A DNA stretch of 64,000 bases, taken from positions 82,280 to 146,279 of the forward strand of contig JAJHRQ010000002.1 in assembly GCA_020833645.1 (NCBI GenBank), given 5' to 3'. The translations under genes and the position numbers were made by a program. A model generated the notes under the pieces. It searched no databases, had not been told where the DNA came from, and saw nothing but the letters and a program-made list of their open reading frames with translations. This stretch comes from Thermocrinis sp. Lineage in GTDB: Bacteria > Aquificota > Aquificia > Aquificales > Aquificaceae. Below, in pieces: positions 20,997-33,352 of the stretch (the first letter of the stretch is position 1; each line of letters begins with the position of its first letter).

Positions 20997-21066
20997 GAAA
21001 AACCTCCCGCAAACACAAATTATAATTCCTCTTTAAAGCATTAAAATAGGTAGAAGGAGAGAAGCC

Positions 21067-21492
21067 ATGGTAAACCCAGATATACTTCTTCTAGCCATAG
21101 TGAATATATCAGAGGGTGTTAAAGCCTTTATTGGAGACAAGGGTGCCAAGGTGGTTCTTAGAGATGCGGGGAGGCAATCGGGACCAAAGCTTTTGGAAAG
21201 CCTGATAGGACACTTTCCTGGGGTTCTGGATAAGGAGGAAGCCCTTAGAAGGACGTGCATAATACTTGAAGACTTGGGATTTGCAAAAAGTATAAAAAAA
21301 GAGGGTGGGAATATTGTTATAGAAGAGGGCATATTCACGAACGCTATAATGGGGGAAAACCTATCAGACTCGCCGATTATACACTTTTTTGAGGGTTTGA
21401 TAGAGGGTTTTGTTTCCTTTATGAGCAACCGAAAGGTTACTTTGGTGCCGGAGGTGGTTGAAAGGAGCAAGATCATATACAAATATTCATAG
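21067..21492 (+). CDS. Hypothetical protein
   Basis: SD GAAGGAGAG before ATG; own promoter-like upstream region. Confidence 0.65.
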   Translation: MVNPDILLLAIVNISEGVKAFIGDKGAKVVLRDAGRQSGPKLLESLIGHFPGVLDKEEALRRTCIILEDLGFAKSIKKEGGNIVIEEGIFTNAIMGENLSDSPIIHFFEGLIEGFVSFMSNRKVTLVPEVVERSKIIYKYS

Positions 21493-22107
21493 ATGGCAAA
21501 GGCTGTTTAAGAGCCTAAGATGAAAGCCTTTACCGTCAAACTCCAACAGGCTTATGCCCGTGTTGTCCATGTGAATGTTCCATAGGTTGTTCAAGGTTAT
21601 CCCGGTTGTCAAACACACGATGGCGTGCAGTGTGCCCCCATGGGCTACTACGCATACCCTTTGGTGTGGCAGTTTCTTTAAGTCCTCCAAAAAACTGCTC
21701 ACCCTCCTTTCAAACTCTCCCATATCCTCTTGGGTAGGTAAGGGGTGGCTGACTGGGTCCCTCAACCAGTTGGTAAAGGTTTCCCTGTGCTCTTCCAGCA
21801 AACTCCAAAAGTGTTTGCCTTCAAAGTCTCCAAAGGACATCTCCCTGATCCTTTCATCTACCTGTAGGGGAACTTCCAAAACATCGCTTATGGTCTGGGC
21901 GGTTTTGTATGCCCTCCTTTGGGGCGATGTGATCACAAGCTCTATGCCTTTGTCTTTGAGTGCTTCTGCGCAAAGGCGCGCTTGAACAAAGCCTAAGGGG
22001 GTTAAGTCACTGTCAAGCCTTCCCTGGAATATTCCCTTTTCGTTAGCTTCGCTTTGGGCGTGCCTTACGAGAAAGATGAGCTTTTTCATTTTGAAAAGCC
22101 CTCGCAC
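21487..22107 (-). CDS. Histidine phosphatase (phosphoglycerate mutase-like) family
   Basis: FLVRHAQSEANEKGIFQG, VVAHGGTLHAI. Confidence 0.92.
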   Translation of the reverse strand: MRGLFKMKKLIFLVRHAQSEANEKGIFQGRLDSDLTPLGFVQARLCAEALKDKGIELVITSPQRRAYKTAQTISDVLEVPLQVDERIREMSFGDFEGKHFWSLLEEHRETFTNWLRDPVSHPLPTQEDMGEFERRVSSFLEDLKKLPHQRVCVVAHGGTLHAIVCLTTGITLNNLWNIHMDNTGISLLEFDGKGFHLRLLNSLCHL

Positions 22108-22175
22108 CCGGGACGGCGGGCTTACCGTTGCTCCCTTTCGGGCCTGGCGGGGTTCACCCTGTCCCGTTGCGAGGG
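22099..22175 (-). ncRNA. ffs: Small bacterial signal recognition particle RNA (4.5S type)
   Basis: Minus strand CCCTCGCAACGGGACAGGGTGAACCCCGCCAGGCCCGAAAGGGAGCAACGGTAAGCCCGCCGTCCCGGGTGCGAGGG: conserved GGTGAACC...AGGCCCGAAAGGGAGCAACGGTAAGCC core, closing stem CCCTCGCA/TGCGAGGG. Confidence 0.92.
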
Positions 22176-22178
22176 TAG

Positions 22179-24685
<2,507 letters not shown>

Positions 24686-24694
24686 ATATTCTTA

Positions 24695-26893
24695 ATGCAA
24701 ATCATATACCTCCTGCCAGAAAGTCAGTTTAGCATAAACCCACCTTCCGGCAAGGCAGTTTTCCGAAGGGAAGGGGAAAACCAAAGGCGGAGTCTTGAGC
24801 TTATCCCATCGCGGGAGATAGACCCAAACATTCCCTATCCCCTTTTGAACCCCCTTCAGACCCTTTTTTATCACACCTACGAAAAGGGTAATGCCATAGT
24901 CTCTGCGCCTACCTCCGCGGGCAAGAGCTTACTCTCTTACCTGTTCTTTAAAAAGTTCAAAGGAAGAAAGGCGTACACCGCACCCACAAAGGCACTGGTC
25001 TATGAAAAGGCGGTGGAGTTAAGGAGGTTCTACAAAAGGGTGGATGTTAGGACAGGGGATCGGGTGGTGGAGAACTTCAAGGAAGTATCCGGTGAGCTGG
25101 TGGTATGCACCTACGAGAGCTTGGTTCAAGCCTTCAGGAACTCCGCCCGGTGGGTAAAGGAGCTTTCCGCGGTGGTTGTGGATGAGGTGCATCAAATAAA
25201 AAAGCGTTGGGTGGTGGAGGAGCTTTTAGCATACTGCCTAAAGGAGGGCATTTCTATTCTTGGGCTTTCTGCCACCATACCGGGTGTGGAAGAGCTCGCC
25301 CTTTGGACCTCTTCACAGCTTTTAATAAAAAGCCAGTGGAGACCGGTGCCCCTTGAGAGGTTCTATCACTCATTGCGAGAATTTATGGAAGTCTGCGAGG
25401 AGGACAAAGTAGCCTGCAAACTTTGGGACGCCCTTTGGAAGCTTAGCAAGCCCGACGAGAAGACCATACTCTTTGTGCCCCAAAAGAAGCTGGGCTGGAA
25501 GCTCTTAGAAATTGCCGCCAAGGAAAAGGTGGGCATCTTTAACCAAACACTGCCCTTTGAGGTGGATGAAGAAAGACCTCCAGAGATTGCCTTCCACAAC
25601 GCGGATGTGCCAAAGGAAGAGAGGGAAGCCATTGAGAAGGAGTTCAGAGAAGGAAACCTCCGACTTCTCATAGCCACGCAGACCTTGGCCTATGGGGTAA
25701 ACCTGCCCGCAGACAGGGTGCTCATAATGGTAAGGGTCTTTAAAAACAGAAAGTGGATGTGCATACCCGATGAGCTGGACATTCTACAGATGGAAGGCAG
25801 GGCAGGAAGGCTAGGACTAAAGGAGAAGGGCTATTCCCATCTGATCATTCACGGGGGCAGTTCAAGCCTTGTGGAGGACCTCATAGCAAAGACCTTCTCC
25901 CAGGGTTTTAAGACAGCCATTCAGGAAGAAAAAAACATAGATGTGCTAAGCTTTTTTATCCTACTTGGCTATCTTTATGAAGGCTTTAACTACCAAAGGT
26001 TTTTGGAAAAGTTCTACTCCTTCAGTCAAGTGTCAAAGAGGACAATAGAGAATGTAGAAAGATTTCTCAGGCAAAGGGCATACCTTGAGAGAAATTCCCT
26101 GACACCCAAAGGGCTATTGTGTGTAAGAAGCGGGCTACCTCCCACCAAACTGGAGGAGTTCCTGCGTAGGCAATATATTAGCCTGCCCACTCTGGCGGTT
26201 ATCAGACCTTTACTTTACACCAAACGCTTTGATACACTCTACGACTTTGTGGAAAAGGGAGAGAGCTTTGAAGAGGATGATCACTACGTTAGGGGCATGC
26301 TGGTAAGCTGTGGTCAAAACTGCTTTGAGGACAACACCCATCAGTTTCTCTTTTATACGGAGGGTCTGACCTTTAAGTATCCCAACCTGCGCCATCCACC
26401 GGGGGAATTTTCTTATCTTGGCACAGATGCACTGCACCTTCTAAAGCTTCTGTGGGAGCTCAGAAAAAGCGGCTTTTTGCATGGGGATGATCAAAAACTT
26501 CTTTCGATTGCCCACTCGGTAAAGTTTGGGCTGAGCGAAGATTGGGCCAGTTTGGCGGGAGTGAAAGGCATAGGACATCTCAGGGCAAACCTACTAAAGC
26601 GCACACTAAAGCGGGAAGGTTTGAAACCTCCCGCCCTATTTGAAGAAACCGCCCATCTTTTGGAAAAGCTAAAGCCCTTAAAAGAACTAATGGTGGAAAT
26701 CCTTATAACAGAGAGAAAAGTGGAAAAACCAAGGGCACTGGAGGAGGTCAAAAGACTCTTTAAAATCCTTGAAAACAACGCAAAGGGCAGGCTTATAGAC
26801 GATAGGATACTCTTAATGTATGGCTTTTTGCACTTTGGAGTGGATGTTCTGAGGATGAAGAAGGAGGAAATCATAAAGGAGCTTGGTTTATAA
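24695..26893 (+). CDS. Ski2/Hel308-like superfamily 2 DNA/RNA helicase
   Basis: SAPTSAGKSLL (Walker A), VVDEVHQIKK (DEVH), LGLSATIPGVEELA, ATQTLAYGVNLPADRV, QMEGRAGRLG; C-terminal LAGVKGIGHLRANLL HhH-like. Confidence 0.88.
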   Translation: MQIIYLLPESQFSINPPSGKAVFRREGENQRRSLELIPSREIDPNIPYPLLNPLQTLFYHTYEKGNAIVSAPTSAGKSLLSYLFFKKFKGRKAYTAPTKALVYEKAVELRRFYKRVDVRTGDRVVENFKEVSGELVVCTYESLVQAFRNSARWVKELSAVVVDEVHQIKKRWVVEELLAYCLKEGISILGLSATIPGVEELALWTSSQLLIKSQWRPVPLERFYHSLREFMEVCEEDKVACKLWDALWKLSKPDEKTILFVPQKKLGWKLLEIAAKEKVGIFNQTLPFEVDEERPPEIAFHNADVPKEEREAIEKEFREGNLRLLIATQTLAYGVNLPADRVLIMVRVFKNRKWMCIPDELDILQMEGRAGRLGLKEKGYSHLIIHGGSSSLVEDLIAKTFSQGFKTAIQEEKNIDVLSFFILLGYLYEGFNYQRFLEKFYSFSQVSKRTIENVERFLRQRAYLERNSLTPKGLLCVRSGLPPTKLEEFLRRQYISLPTLAVIRPLLYTKRFDTLYDFVEKGESFEEDDHYVRGMLVSCGQNCFEDNTHQFLFYTEGLTFKYPNLRHPPGEFSYLGTDALHLLKLLWELRKSGFLHGDDQKLLSIAHSVKFGLSEDWASLAGVKGIGHLRANLLKRTLKREGLKPPALFEETAHLLEKLKPLKELMVEILITERKVEKPRALEEVKRLFKILENNAKGRLIDDRILLMYGFLHFGVDVLRMKKEEIIKELGL

Positions 26894-26901
26894 TCTTTTT
26901 C

Positions 26902-27219
26902 ATGAGCGTCCTTGTCTTTGTAAGCATGACGCCTTTGGGCAAAGGTGAAAGCGTAAGCCAGTATGTGGCAAGGGTGGTGGATGTGGTGGACAAATCTGGG
27001 CTACCCTACGTGCTCACACCCATGGGCACCATCATTGAGGGTGAAAGCTGGGATGAGGTGATGGATGTCCTCAAAAAAGGCTTTGAAGAGCTAAAAAAGG
27101 ACTGCCCAAGGATCTCCATAACCATGAAGATAGACTACAGAGAGGGCAAATCTAACAGACTCGTATCCAAGGTCAAATCGGTGGAGGAAAAGCTGGGAAG
27201 GGAAGTAAAGAAGTTGTGA
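26902..27219 (+). CDS. MTH1187-family thiamine-binding protein
   Basis: SVSQYVARVVDVVDKSGLPYVLTPMGTIIEGESWDEV. Confidence 0.85.
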   Translation: MSVLVFVSMTPLGKGESVSQYVARVVDVVDKSGLPYVLTPMGTIIEGESWDEVMDVLKKGFEELKKDCPRISITMKIDYREGKSNRLVSKVKSVEEKLGREVKKL

Positions 27220-29530
27220 GCATAAAAAAGCTGAGCAAGGAAGATTTAGAGTATGGCTACAGATACGATTTTTCTACGGAGGATGTTTTTCCAGAGGAGG
27301 TCTTTCTAAAACAGGACAGGGTAGAAAGGGTTTTTGATTTAGCTTTGAACACTAAACAGGAAGGCTATAACATATTCGTTTCTGGCCCAGAGAGTATAGG
27401 AAGGACCACTTATGCCCTACGTCGTCTGAAGGAAAAGGCCCAAAAGGAGCCGGTGCCCGAGGATATATGCTACTTCTATAACTTTGACAATCCACTACGT
27501 CCAAAGTATCTTCTACTGCCCGCTGGCGTTGGCAAAGGTTTTGTGGAGGAGGTGGATAGAGCTATAGAGTCTTTAAAAACTGAACTGCCGAAGGCTTTTG
27601 AAGGCAAAGAGTATGAGGAGGAGGTTGCCAAGATAACCAAGGAGGCGGAAAAGAGAAAGGAGGAAATACTGGAGAACTTGGCTAAAGATGCGGAGGCGAA
27701 GAACTTAGGGGTTGTGGTTACCCCTATGGGTATAAAGCTGTTGCCCTTGGTGGGAAGGAGGATCGTGGAGGAGCATGAGCTTTTTGCCAATCCAAGGCTT
27801 CAGGAGACTTACCAGAGGGATCTTTCTGAGTTTGAAGAACGCTTCAGGGATTATATAAGGGCCCTAAGGGAGGAGGACCATAAGCTGGCGGAAAAGTTAA
27901 ACGAGCTGAAGGAGAAGGTGGCTACCTTTGTGGTGGAAGTTTTCAAGGTACGATGAGCGATACTGCCACGAGCCACAGGCGGTTGAGTTTTTAAACAGGT
28001 TGAAAAAAGAGATAGTAAAGAATGTAGACCTGTTTCTTATGTGGAAGAGCGCTGAAGGGAATACCCAGATGCTCGCCAAAAGGTTCAAGCTTAACTTGAT
28101 CGTGGATAATTCCTCCCTAAATGGTGCGCCGGTGATATACGAGGAAGTTCCTTCCTTTCAGAGCCTCTTTGGAACCATATCTTACACCATGGAGATGGGG
28201 GTGCTCTATGCGGACCATACCAGCATAAAAGCAGGAAGTCTCCATAGGGCAAGGGGTGGATACCTTGTGATAAGGGCTTCTGACCTTTTGAAAAATTACA
28301 TGCTTTGGGATGCCTTCAAAAAGGCGATAATGCACTCCAAAGTGCGTATCCCTGGCTATACGGTGGAGAATTTTCTGCTACCCTATGTGGGCGTAAGCCC
28401 TGAACCTGTGCCACTTAACGTAAAGGTTGTTTTGATAGGGGACTATCTGACGTACCAGCTTCTTTCCTTTTATGACCCTGAGTTTAACAGACTTTTTAAG
28501 GTCAAGGCGGAGTTTGACCCTGTTGTAGACTTGGATGAAGAAGTCTACGAAAAATTTCCCAAGCTTGTGAAGAAGATCCTTCAGGAGGAGGGAATTAAAG
28601 ACCTGGATGGTTCTGCCCTGTCTGAGCTCTTTAAGTACGCGGTCATGCTCTCGGGTAGTAAAAAGAAGATAAGCGTGGTTATGGGGGATATCGTGGATGT
28701 TATCAGGGAGGCAAACGTCTTTTCTGAAGGGGAAAGGATAATAAGGGGAGAGCATATTAAAAGGGCAATAGAATAGAAGCTCTACCGTTCTAACCTTTTG
28801 GAGGAAAAGATAAGGAAAGCCATCGTGGAAGGAAAGATTCTGTGTACTGTGGATGGTAAAAGGGTAGGACAGGTAAATGGTCTCAGCGTCTACGAGCTTG
28901 GAGATATAAGCTTTGGTAAGCCTACGAGGATCACTGCATCTGTTTATCTTGGAGACAAAGGTGTAGTAAGCATAGAAAGGGAGGTTGCCCTAAGCGGTCC
29001 TATCCATTCAAAGGCGGTTCTAACCCTGAGTGGATACTTGAACGGCAAATACGGAAAGGATATGCCCTTGCATCCTTCTTGCACTATTACCTTTGAGCAA
29101 TCTTACGAAGAGGTGGAAGGGGATAGTGCCTCGGTAGCTGAGCTTTTGGCGATCCTTTCTGCCCTCTCTGTGGTGGAGATAAGGCAAGATATTGCGGTTA
29201 CAGGCTCCGTGGATCAGTTTGGAAATGTGCAGCCAGTGGGAGGCATAAAAGAAAAGGTGGAAGGATTTTACAGGGTCTGTAAGGCAATGGGCTTTACTGG
29301 GACGCAGGGGGTTCTTTTGCCCTCGCGAAATTTTGAAAACCTTGTTCTTTCGGACGAGGTTATTGAAAGCGTACAAAAAGGAGAGTTCCACCTTTATCTG
29401 ATGGATACCATAGATGATGCCATTGAACTTATGACGGGTTTAAAGGCCGAAAAGTTTCACAGGTTGGTAAAGAAAAGGCTTGTTGAGTTCTTCAAAAGGG
29501 CAAACGCCAAGGGAAAAGGGTTAAAATCTC
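27216..29530 (+). pseudogene. Lon-like (archaeal LonB-type) ATP-dependent protease, reading frame broken
   Basis: ORF 27216-27956 (GPESIGRTTYALRRL) to ORF 27928-28776 by frameshift near 27937-27950, then in-frame TAG 28774-28776 (AIE*KLYRSNLLEEK), then protease domain with EGDSASVAELLA and GGIKEKVEGF; ORF continues out of register over fabD to 29685. Confidence 0.82.
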
Positions 29531-29536
29531 AAAGCC

Positions 29537-30469
29537 ATGGGAAAACTTGCATACATCTTTCCCGGACAGGGTTCTCAGTATGTGGGCATGGGCTACGATT
29601 TTTACAAGGAGTTTCCCACAGCTACAGATGTCTTTCACTCTGCGGAGAAGGCGCTACGCTACGACCTTCCTACCCTTATCTTTAAGGGACCGGAGGAAGA
29701 GCTAAACAAAACCATAAACACACAGCCCGCTATTCTTACCACCTCCATTGCCATATACAGGGTTATGAGGGAGCTCGGCTTTCCTGAGCCCGATGTGGTG
29801 GCGGGGCACTCCTTGGGTGAGTATTCCGCTTTGGTGGTGGCGGGGGGCGTAGAGCTCTTTGAGGCGGTCCGTTTGGCACACATAAGGGGCAAGCTCATGC
29901 AGGAAGGGGTGCCCGAGGGAAAGGGTGCAATGGCGGCAATTCTAAAGCTACCACCGGAGAAGGTAGAAAGTGCCTGCGAGCAGGCCCGTCAGTTCGGTGT
30001 AGTAGAACCTGCCAACTACAATTCTCCCGAGCAAACAGTTATCTCCGGTGAAAAAACCGCAGTTGAAAAGGCTATGGAGATATGCAAAGAGATGGGAGGA
30101 AAGGCTGTTCTCTTGAAGGTCTCTGTACCCTCCCACTGCTCCCTGATGAAGGGCCCCGCGGATGCCTTTAGACTAAAGCTTGCCCAAACGCCCATAAAGA
30201 ATCTTTCAATTCCACTGGTGCAAAACTACACCGCAAGGGAACACACAATGGCACATGAAGTTAGGGAGAACCTGTACCGTCAGCTCTTTTCTCCCGTCAA
30301 ATGGTTTCAAAGCGTCCAATACATGGTGGAAGTCTTGGGAGTGGATACCTTCGTGGAGATAGGTCCCAAAAACGTGCTTTCAAAGTTGGTCCAGCAGACC
30401 GTAAGCGGAGTGAGGGTTTTTAACGTGGAAAAGGTGGAGGATTTGGAGAAGGTGAAAAAAGCCCTATAA
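29537..30469 (+). CDS. fabD: Malonyl-CoA:ACP transacylase
   Basis: YIFPGQGSQYVGMG, VVAGHSLGEYSALVVAGG. Confidence 0.95.
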   Translation: MGKLAYIFPGQGSQYVGMGYDFYKEFPTATDVFHSAEKALRYDLPTLIFKGPEEELNKTINTQPAILTTSIAIYRVMRELGFPEPDVVAGHSLGEYSALVVAGGVELFEAVRLAHIRGKLMQEGVPEGKGAMAAILKLPPEKVESACEQARQFGVVEPANYNSPEQTVISGEKTAVEKAMEICKEMGGKAVLLKVSVPSHCSLMKGPADAFRLKLAQTPIKNLSIPLVQNYTAREHTMAHEVRENLYRQLFSPVKWFQSVQYMVEVLGVDTFVEIGPKNVLSKLVQQTVSGVRVFNVEKVEDLEKVKKAL

Positions 30470-30477
30470 AAAATTAA

Positions 30478-30495
30478 GCCGGGCAAAAGCCCGGC
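30478..30495 (-). terminator. Intrinsic terminator hairpin
   Basis: GCCGGGC-AAAA-GCCCGGC; minus-strand reading is followed by TTAATTTTTTA. Confidence 0.75.
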
Positions 30496-30500
30496 AAGCT

Positions 30501-31796
30501 TTAACCGTAGTTTCTCACTACAACTATGAGTCCTACACCTATGAATACAATAGCCCACAGAATGACTACAAAAACAGAGAGGTCTCCAAGATGGTGCTCT
30601 GTTTCGGAAGCTTCATAAACTTTACCTTTGGGTGTTTTCCCTGCTTGGTAAGCCATCCACCATGCATAGGCATACAAAACGAGCCCTGTTAGGAGGGTTC
30701 CCAAAAAGAGCAGTGGGCTCAAAAATTCCAAGTTCAGTTTGTAGCTGTATATGGAATACCCAAACCTCGCGGTTGAGGCAACTCTAAGGTACTCCCTGAA
30801 TACTGCTATTAGCAATAGGGCTACAGACCCAGCTAAGAGAGAAGGTATTGCCATCTTGGCTGGGTTCTTTTGGGAAGAGAATACCACGCCTGCACAAAGA
30901 ACAAGTCCCAAAACTGAAAGCCATGTAAAGATGCTTCCTTTTGCACCCCAGTCTGCAGGTATGGTGAATATGTAAAGGATGTGAGATACAAGCCAGCCTA
31001 TACCTGCGTACATAGCAGACCGTGCTCCCAGCTTTCCAGCCCAGTCAAGGTAATCTTTATCCATGTCCTCCCTGCTTCTGAAGTACCAGTTGTACAGCAT
31101 GAGAAATACACCCGTTACAGCGATTGAAGGGAATACTAGGAACGATAAATATCTGAACACATTAAAGGCGTATATGTTCCATCCGCTTATGTTCATAGTC
31201 CTCCCACCATCCGTGTACCACTCTACCCATTTTTCTGGATAAAGGGCTTGGTAGTTCACCACGTGGATGATAAACCCTACAAGGAGCAAGAACAGAACGC
31301 CGAGAACCGACATAAGCATGGACATTGAAGGTTTATCCTTTGTAAAGTAAGCTCCCCATATAAAGTAATAGCCTATAAGGAGGAAGACAATAAAGAGTAC
31401 ATACCACCAGGCGGAAAGGTTGGCGGATGTGTACCAAAGGGGGTCATAGATTACCTGATAAAAGAGCAGTGGAGCGACCCCAAGGACTATAGCCAAAGAG
31501 ACGGAAACCTTTGAGAGTTCAAGGGTTGCCTTAGCAAGCCTTTGCCACCTCTCTTCCTTTTTTGTAAAGCCGTAGATAGTAAAGAAGAGACCGCCAATAG
31601 AGGTGTAGACAAAGATCATATGAAGCATCCATGTGAGCACCTGAAGCACCTGCATGACAACAGGGTAGAATGGGGCCCCCGCAGGGTCAGCCATAGCCTT
31701 TAGCATAGCCCCCACATCACCGGCAAACGCCCATTTTCCGCCTATTAACATAAAGGAAAGGATGAACAGTAAAAACCACCTTATCATGTCTTTCAT
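30501..31796 (-). CDS. Multi-pass membrane subunit II of a bd-superfamily oxidase-like complex
   Basis: About 10 hydrophobic segments with signal-like N-terminus; overlaps the subunit I gene. Confidence 0.65.
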   Translation of the reverse strand: MKDMIRWFLLFILSFMLIGGKWAFAGDVGAMLKAMADPAGAPFYPVVMQVLQVLTWMLHMIFVYTSIGGLFFTIYGFTKKEERWQRLAKATLELSKVSVSLAIVLGVAPLLFYQVIYDPLWYTSANLSAWWYVLFIVFLLIGYYFIWGAYFTKDKPSMSMLMSVLGVLFLLLVGFIIHVVNYQALYPEKWVEWYTDGGRTMNISGWNIYAFNVFRYLSFLVFPSIAVTGVFLMLYNWYFRSREDMDKDYLDWAGKLGARSAMYAGIGWLVSHILYIFTIPADWGAKGSIFTWLSVLGLVLCAGVVFSSQKNPAKMAIPSLLAGSVALLLIAVFREYLRVASTARFGYSIYSYKLNLEFLSPLLFLGTLLTGLVLYAYAWWMAYQAGKTPKGKVYEASETEHHLGDLSVFVVILWAIVFIGVGLIVVVRNYG

Positions 31797-33223
31797 GGCT
31801 GAACCTCCTTTTTGGCTTCTGCAGATGTATTGGGAACTTCAATCTTTGCAGAAACAGAACCACCCTTAGAGATCATATGGGCTATGTAAGCAGAGAGAGC
31901 TTTTATCTCTTCATCCGTGCCTACAAGTTTTGGCATGTAAGGTGGGTGATTGTCTCTAAGGTAGCTTGTCAAAAAGCCATAAACAGCGTTAGGGTCTGTC
32001 ATTCCTGCAAATTTCTGTCCAAAAGGTCTTAACCCCGTAGAACCCGTTACATTATGACAACCAGAACATTGGAGGATTGCGATTGCCTTTCCAGCCATTA
32101 TCTCGTTCTGAGAATTTATTTTCTTAAGACCTTCTGGAACAAAAGGATTTACTGTCAATAGCCCTTTTTGGTCTATAACGGGAACTTCAGACTTTATACC
32201 CTTGGCAGGCACATCCCTGGAGATTATCTGGTTAACCCACACAAACTCACCGGCTACGTAAGGTTTTCTTATGGTCTCTCTGATCTTCTCCTCAGGATAA
32301 ACACCCATGAAGAATATGAGGGCATATATAGGATAGGCCATCCAGAACCTTACAGCCTGCGGTCTAACCGCTGCCAGGACAAAGTGAGCAAGCACAACAA
32401 GAATAATTAGCATTATAGGTAGCTTCAAATAGAGGGGTATAACTTTTTCGAGTATTACATGGCTTCTTTCGGGAAGGGTGGACACATACCACGCAAAGAA
32501 CATAAGTCCAAAGACTATACCACCAATGCCCCAGTAAGAGAGAGTTTTGACTATATCCTTGTAGACTTTCTCCGGAAGGTCCTTCTTCATAAGCGCTGCT
32601 ATGGCAAGGCCTACAGTACCGGCTATAGCAAACATATAAGACGTTCTTTCCAATAGGTGAGGGAAATAGTTCTTGTTGTAAAAGGCGTCAAGTATGCTAC
32701 CCGTGGTGAACCATTTTTCGTGCCCTGGGGAGAGCATAAAGGACAGGATTCCCACTATTATGTACATGGTTGCCCAGGAACTTATAGCAAAAGTCCATGC
32801 AAGTCTAAGCCAGCTTTTCTGATCAATCTTTCCCAAGGTATAAAAGAGGATATACACAAGGGTTACCTCTGCGATGAACCAGACCCACTCTGCAGCCCAC
32901 ACCCACACAAAGTTGTGAATGAGTGCAGAAATACCCCGTGGGTTAACAACGGTTGCAGAAAACCATATGCCTGGACCAGTTATAGAACCTGACACGTAAG
33001 AAAAGACAAGCAGTCCTAAAAGGTACTTTTTGATGTAGTCGTAGATCTGCGGCTGGTTTTCCCTGTAGGCTTTTGTAGCCAAGTATGCCAGAAGAATGGA
33101 GGCACCCACGGAGGTGTGGGATGCCATTACGTGAATGGCAGCTATTATAGCTATGACAAAGCCACTACCCACTACGGGCACATACCACATAGGGTAAAAG
33201 CCCAACACATCCATGCTACGCAC
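31793..33223 (-). CDS. bd-superfamily oxygen reductase subunit I-like protein fused to C-terminal monoheme cytochrome c
   Basis: Membrane core with VWAAEWVWFIAEV and AAIHVMASHTSVGASI; C-terminal LQCSGCHNVTGS (CxxCH) and distal MPKLVGTDEEIKALSAYIAHM. Confidence 0.75.
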   Translation of the reverse strand: MRSMDVLGFYPMWYVPVVGSGFVIAIIAAIHVMASHTSVGASILLAYLATKAYRENQPQIYDYIKKYLLGLLVFSYVSGSITGPGIWFSATVVNPRGISALIHNFVWVWAAEWVWFIAEVTLVYILFYTLGKIDQKSWLRLAWTFAISSWATMYIIVGILSFMLSPGHEKWFTTGSILDAFYNKNYFPHLLERTSYMFAIAGTVGLAIAALMKKDLPEKVYKDIVKTLSYWGIGGIVFGLMFFAWYVSTLPERSHVILEKVIPLYLKLPIMLIILVVLAHFVLAAVRPQAVRFWMAYPIYALIFFMGVYPEEKIRETIRKPYVAGEFVWVNQIISRDVPAKGIKSEVPVIDQKGLLTVNPFVPEGLKKINSQNEIMAGKAIAILQCSGCHNVTGSTGLRPFGQKFAGMTDPNAVYGFLTSYLRDNHPPYMPKLVGTDEEIKALSAYIAHMISKGGSVSAKIEVPNTSAEAKKEVQP

Positions 33224-33262
33224 CTCCTGTTAAATTATCGTGAATATAACAGTAAATTTAAC

Positions 33263-33276
33263 ATGATTTTTATCAT
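33263..33276. promoter_or_regulatory. FNR/CRP-like palindrome upstream of the oxidase operon
   Basis: ATGATTTTTATCAT (TGAT-N4-ATCA) placed directly after a minus-strand TTGACA. Confidence 0.45.
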
Positions 33277-33352
33277 TGTCAAGTTGTAAAAAACGCGAGG
33301 ACCCTTAACCTTCTCGGCGGGTAGAAGGCTGGCTGTGGTAAAATACATGTAA

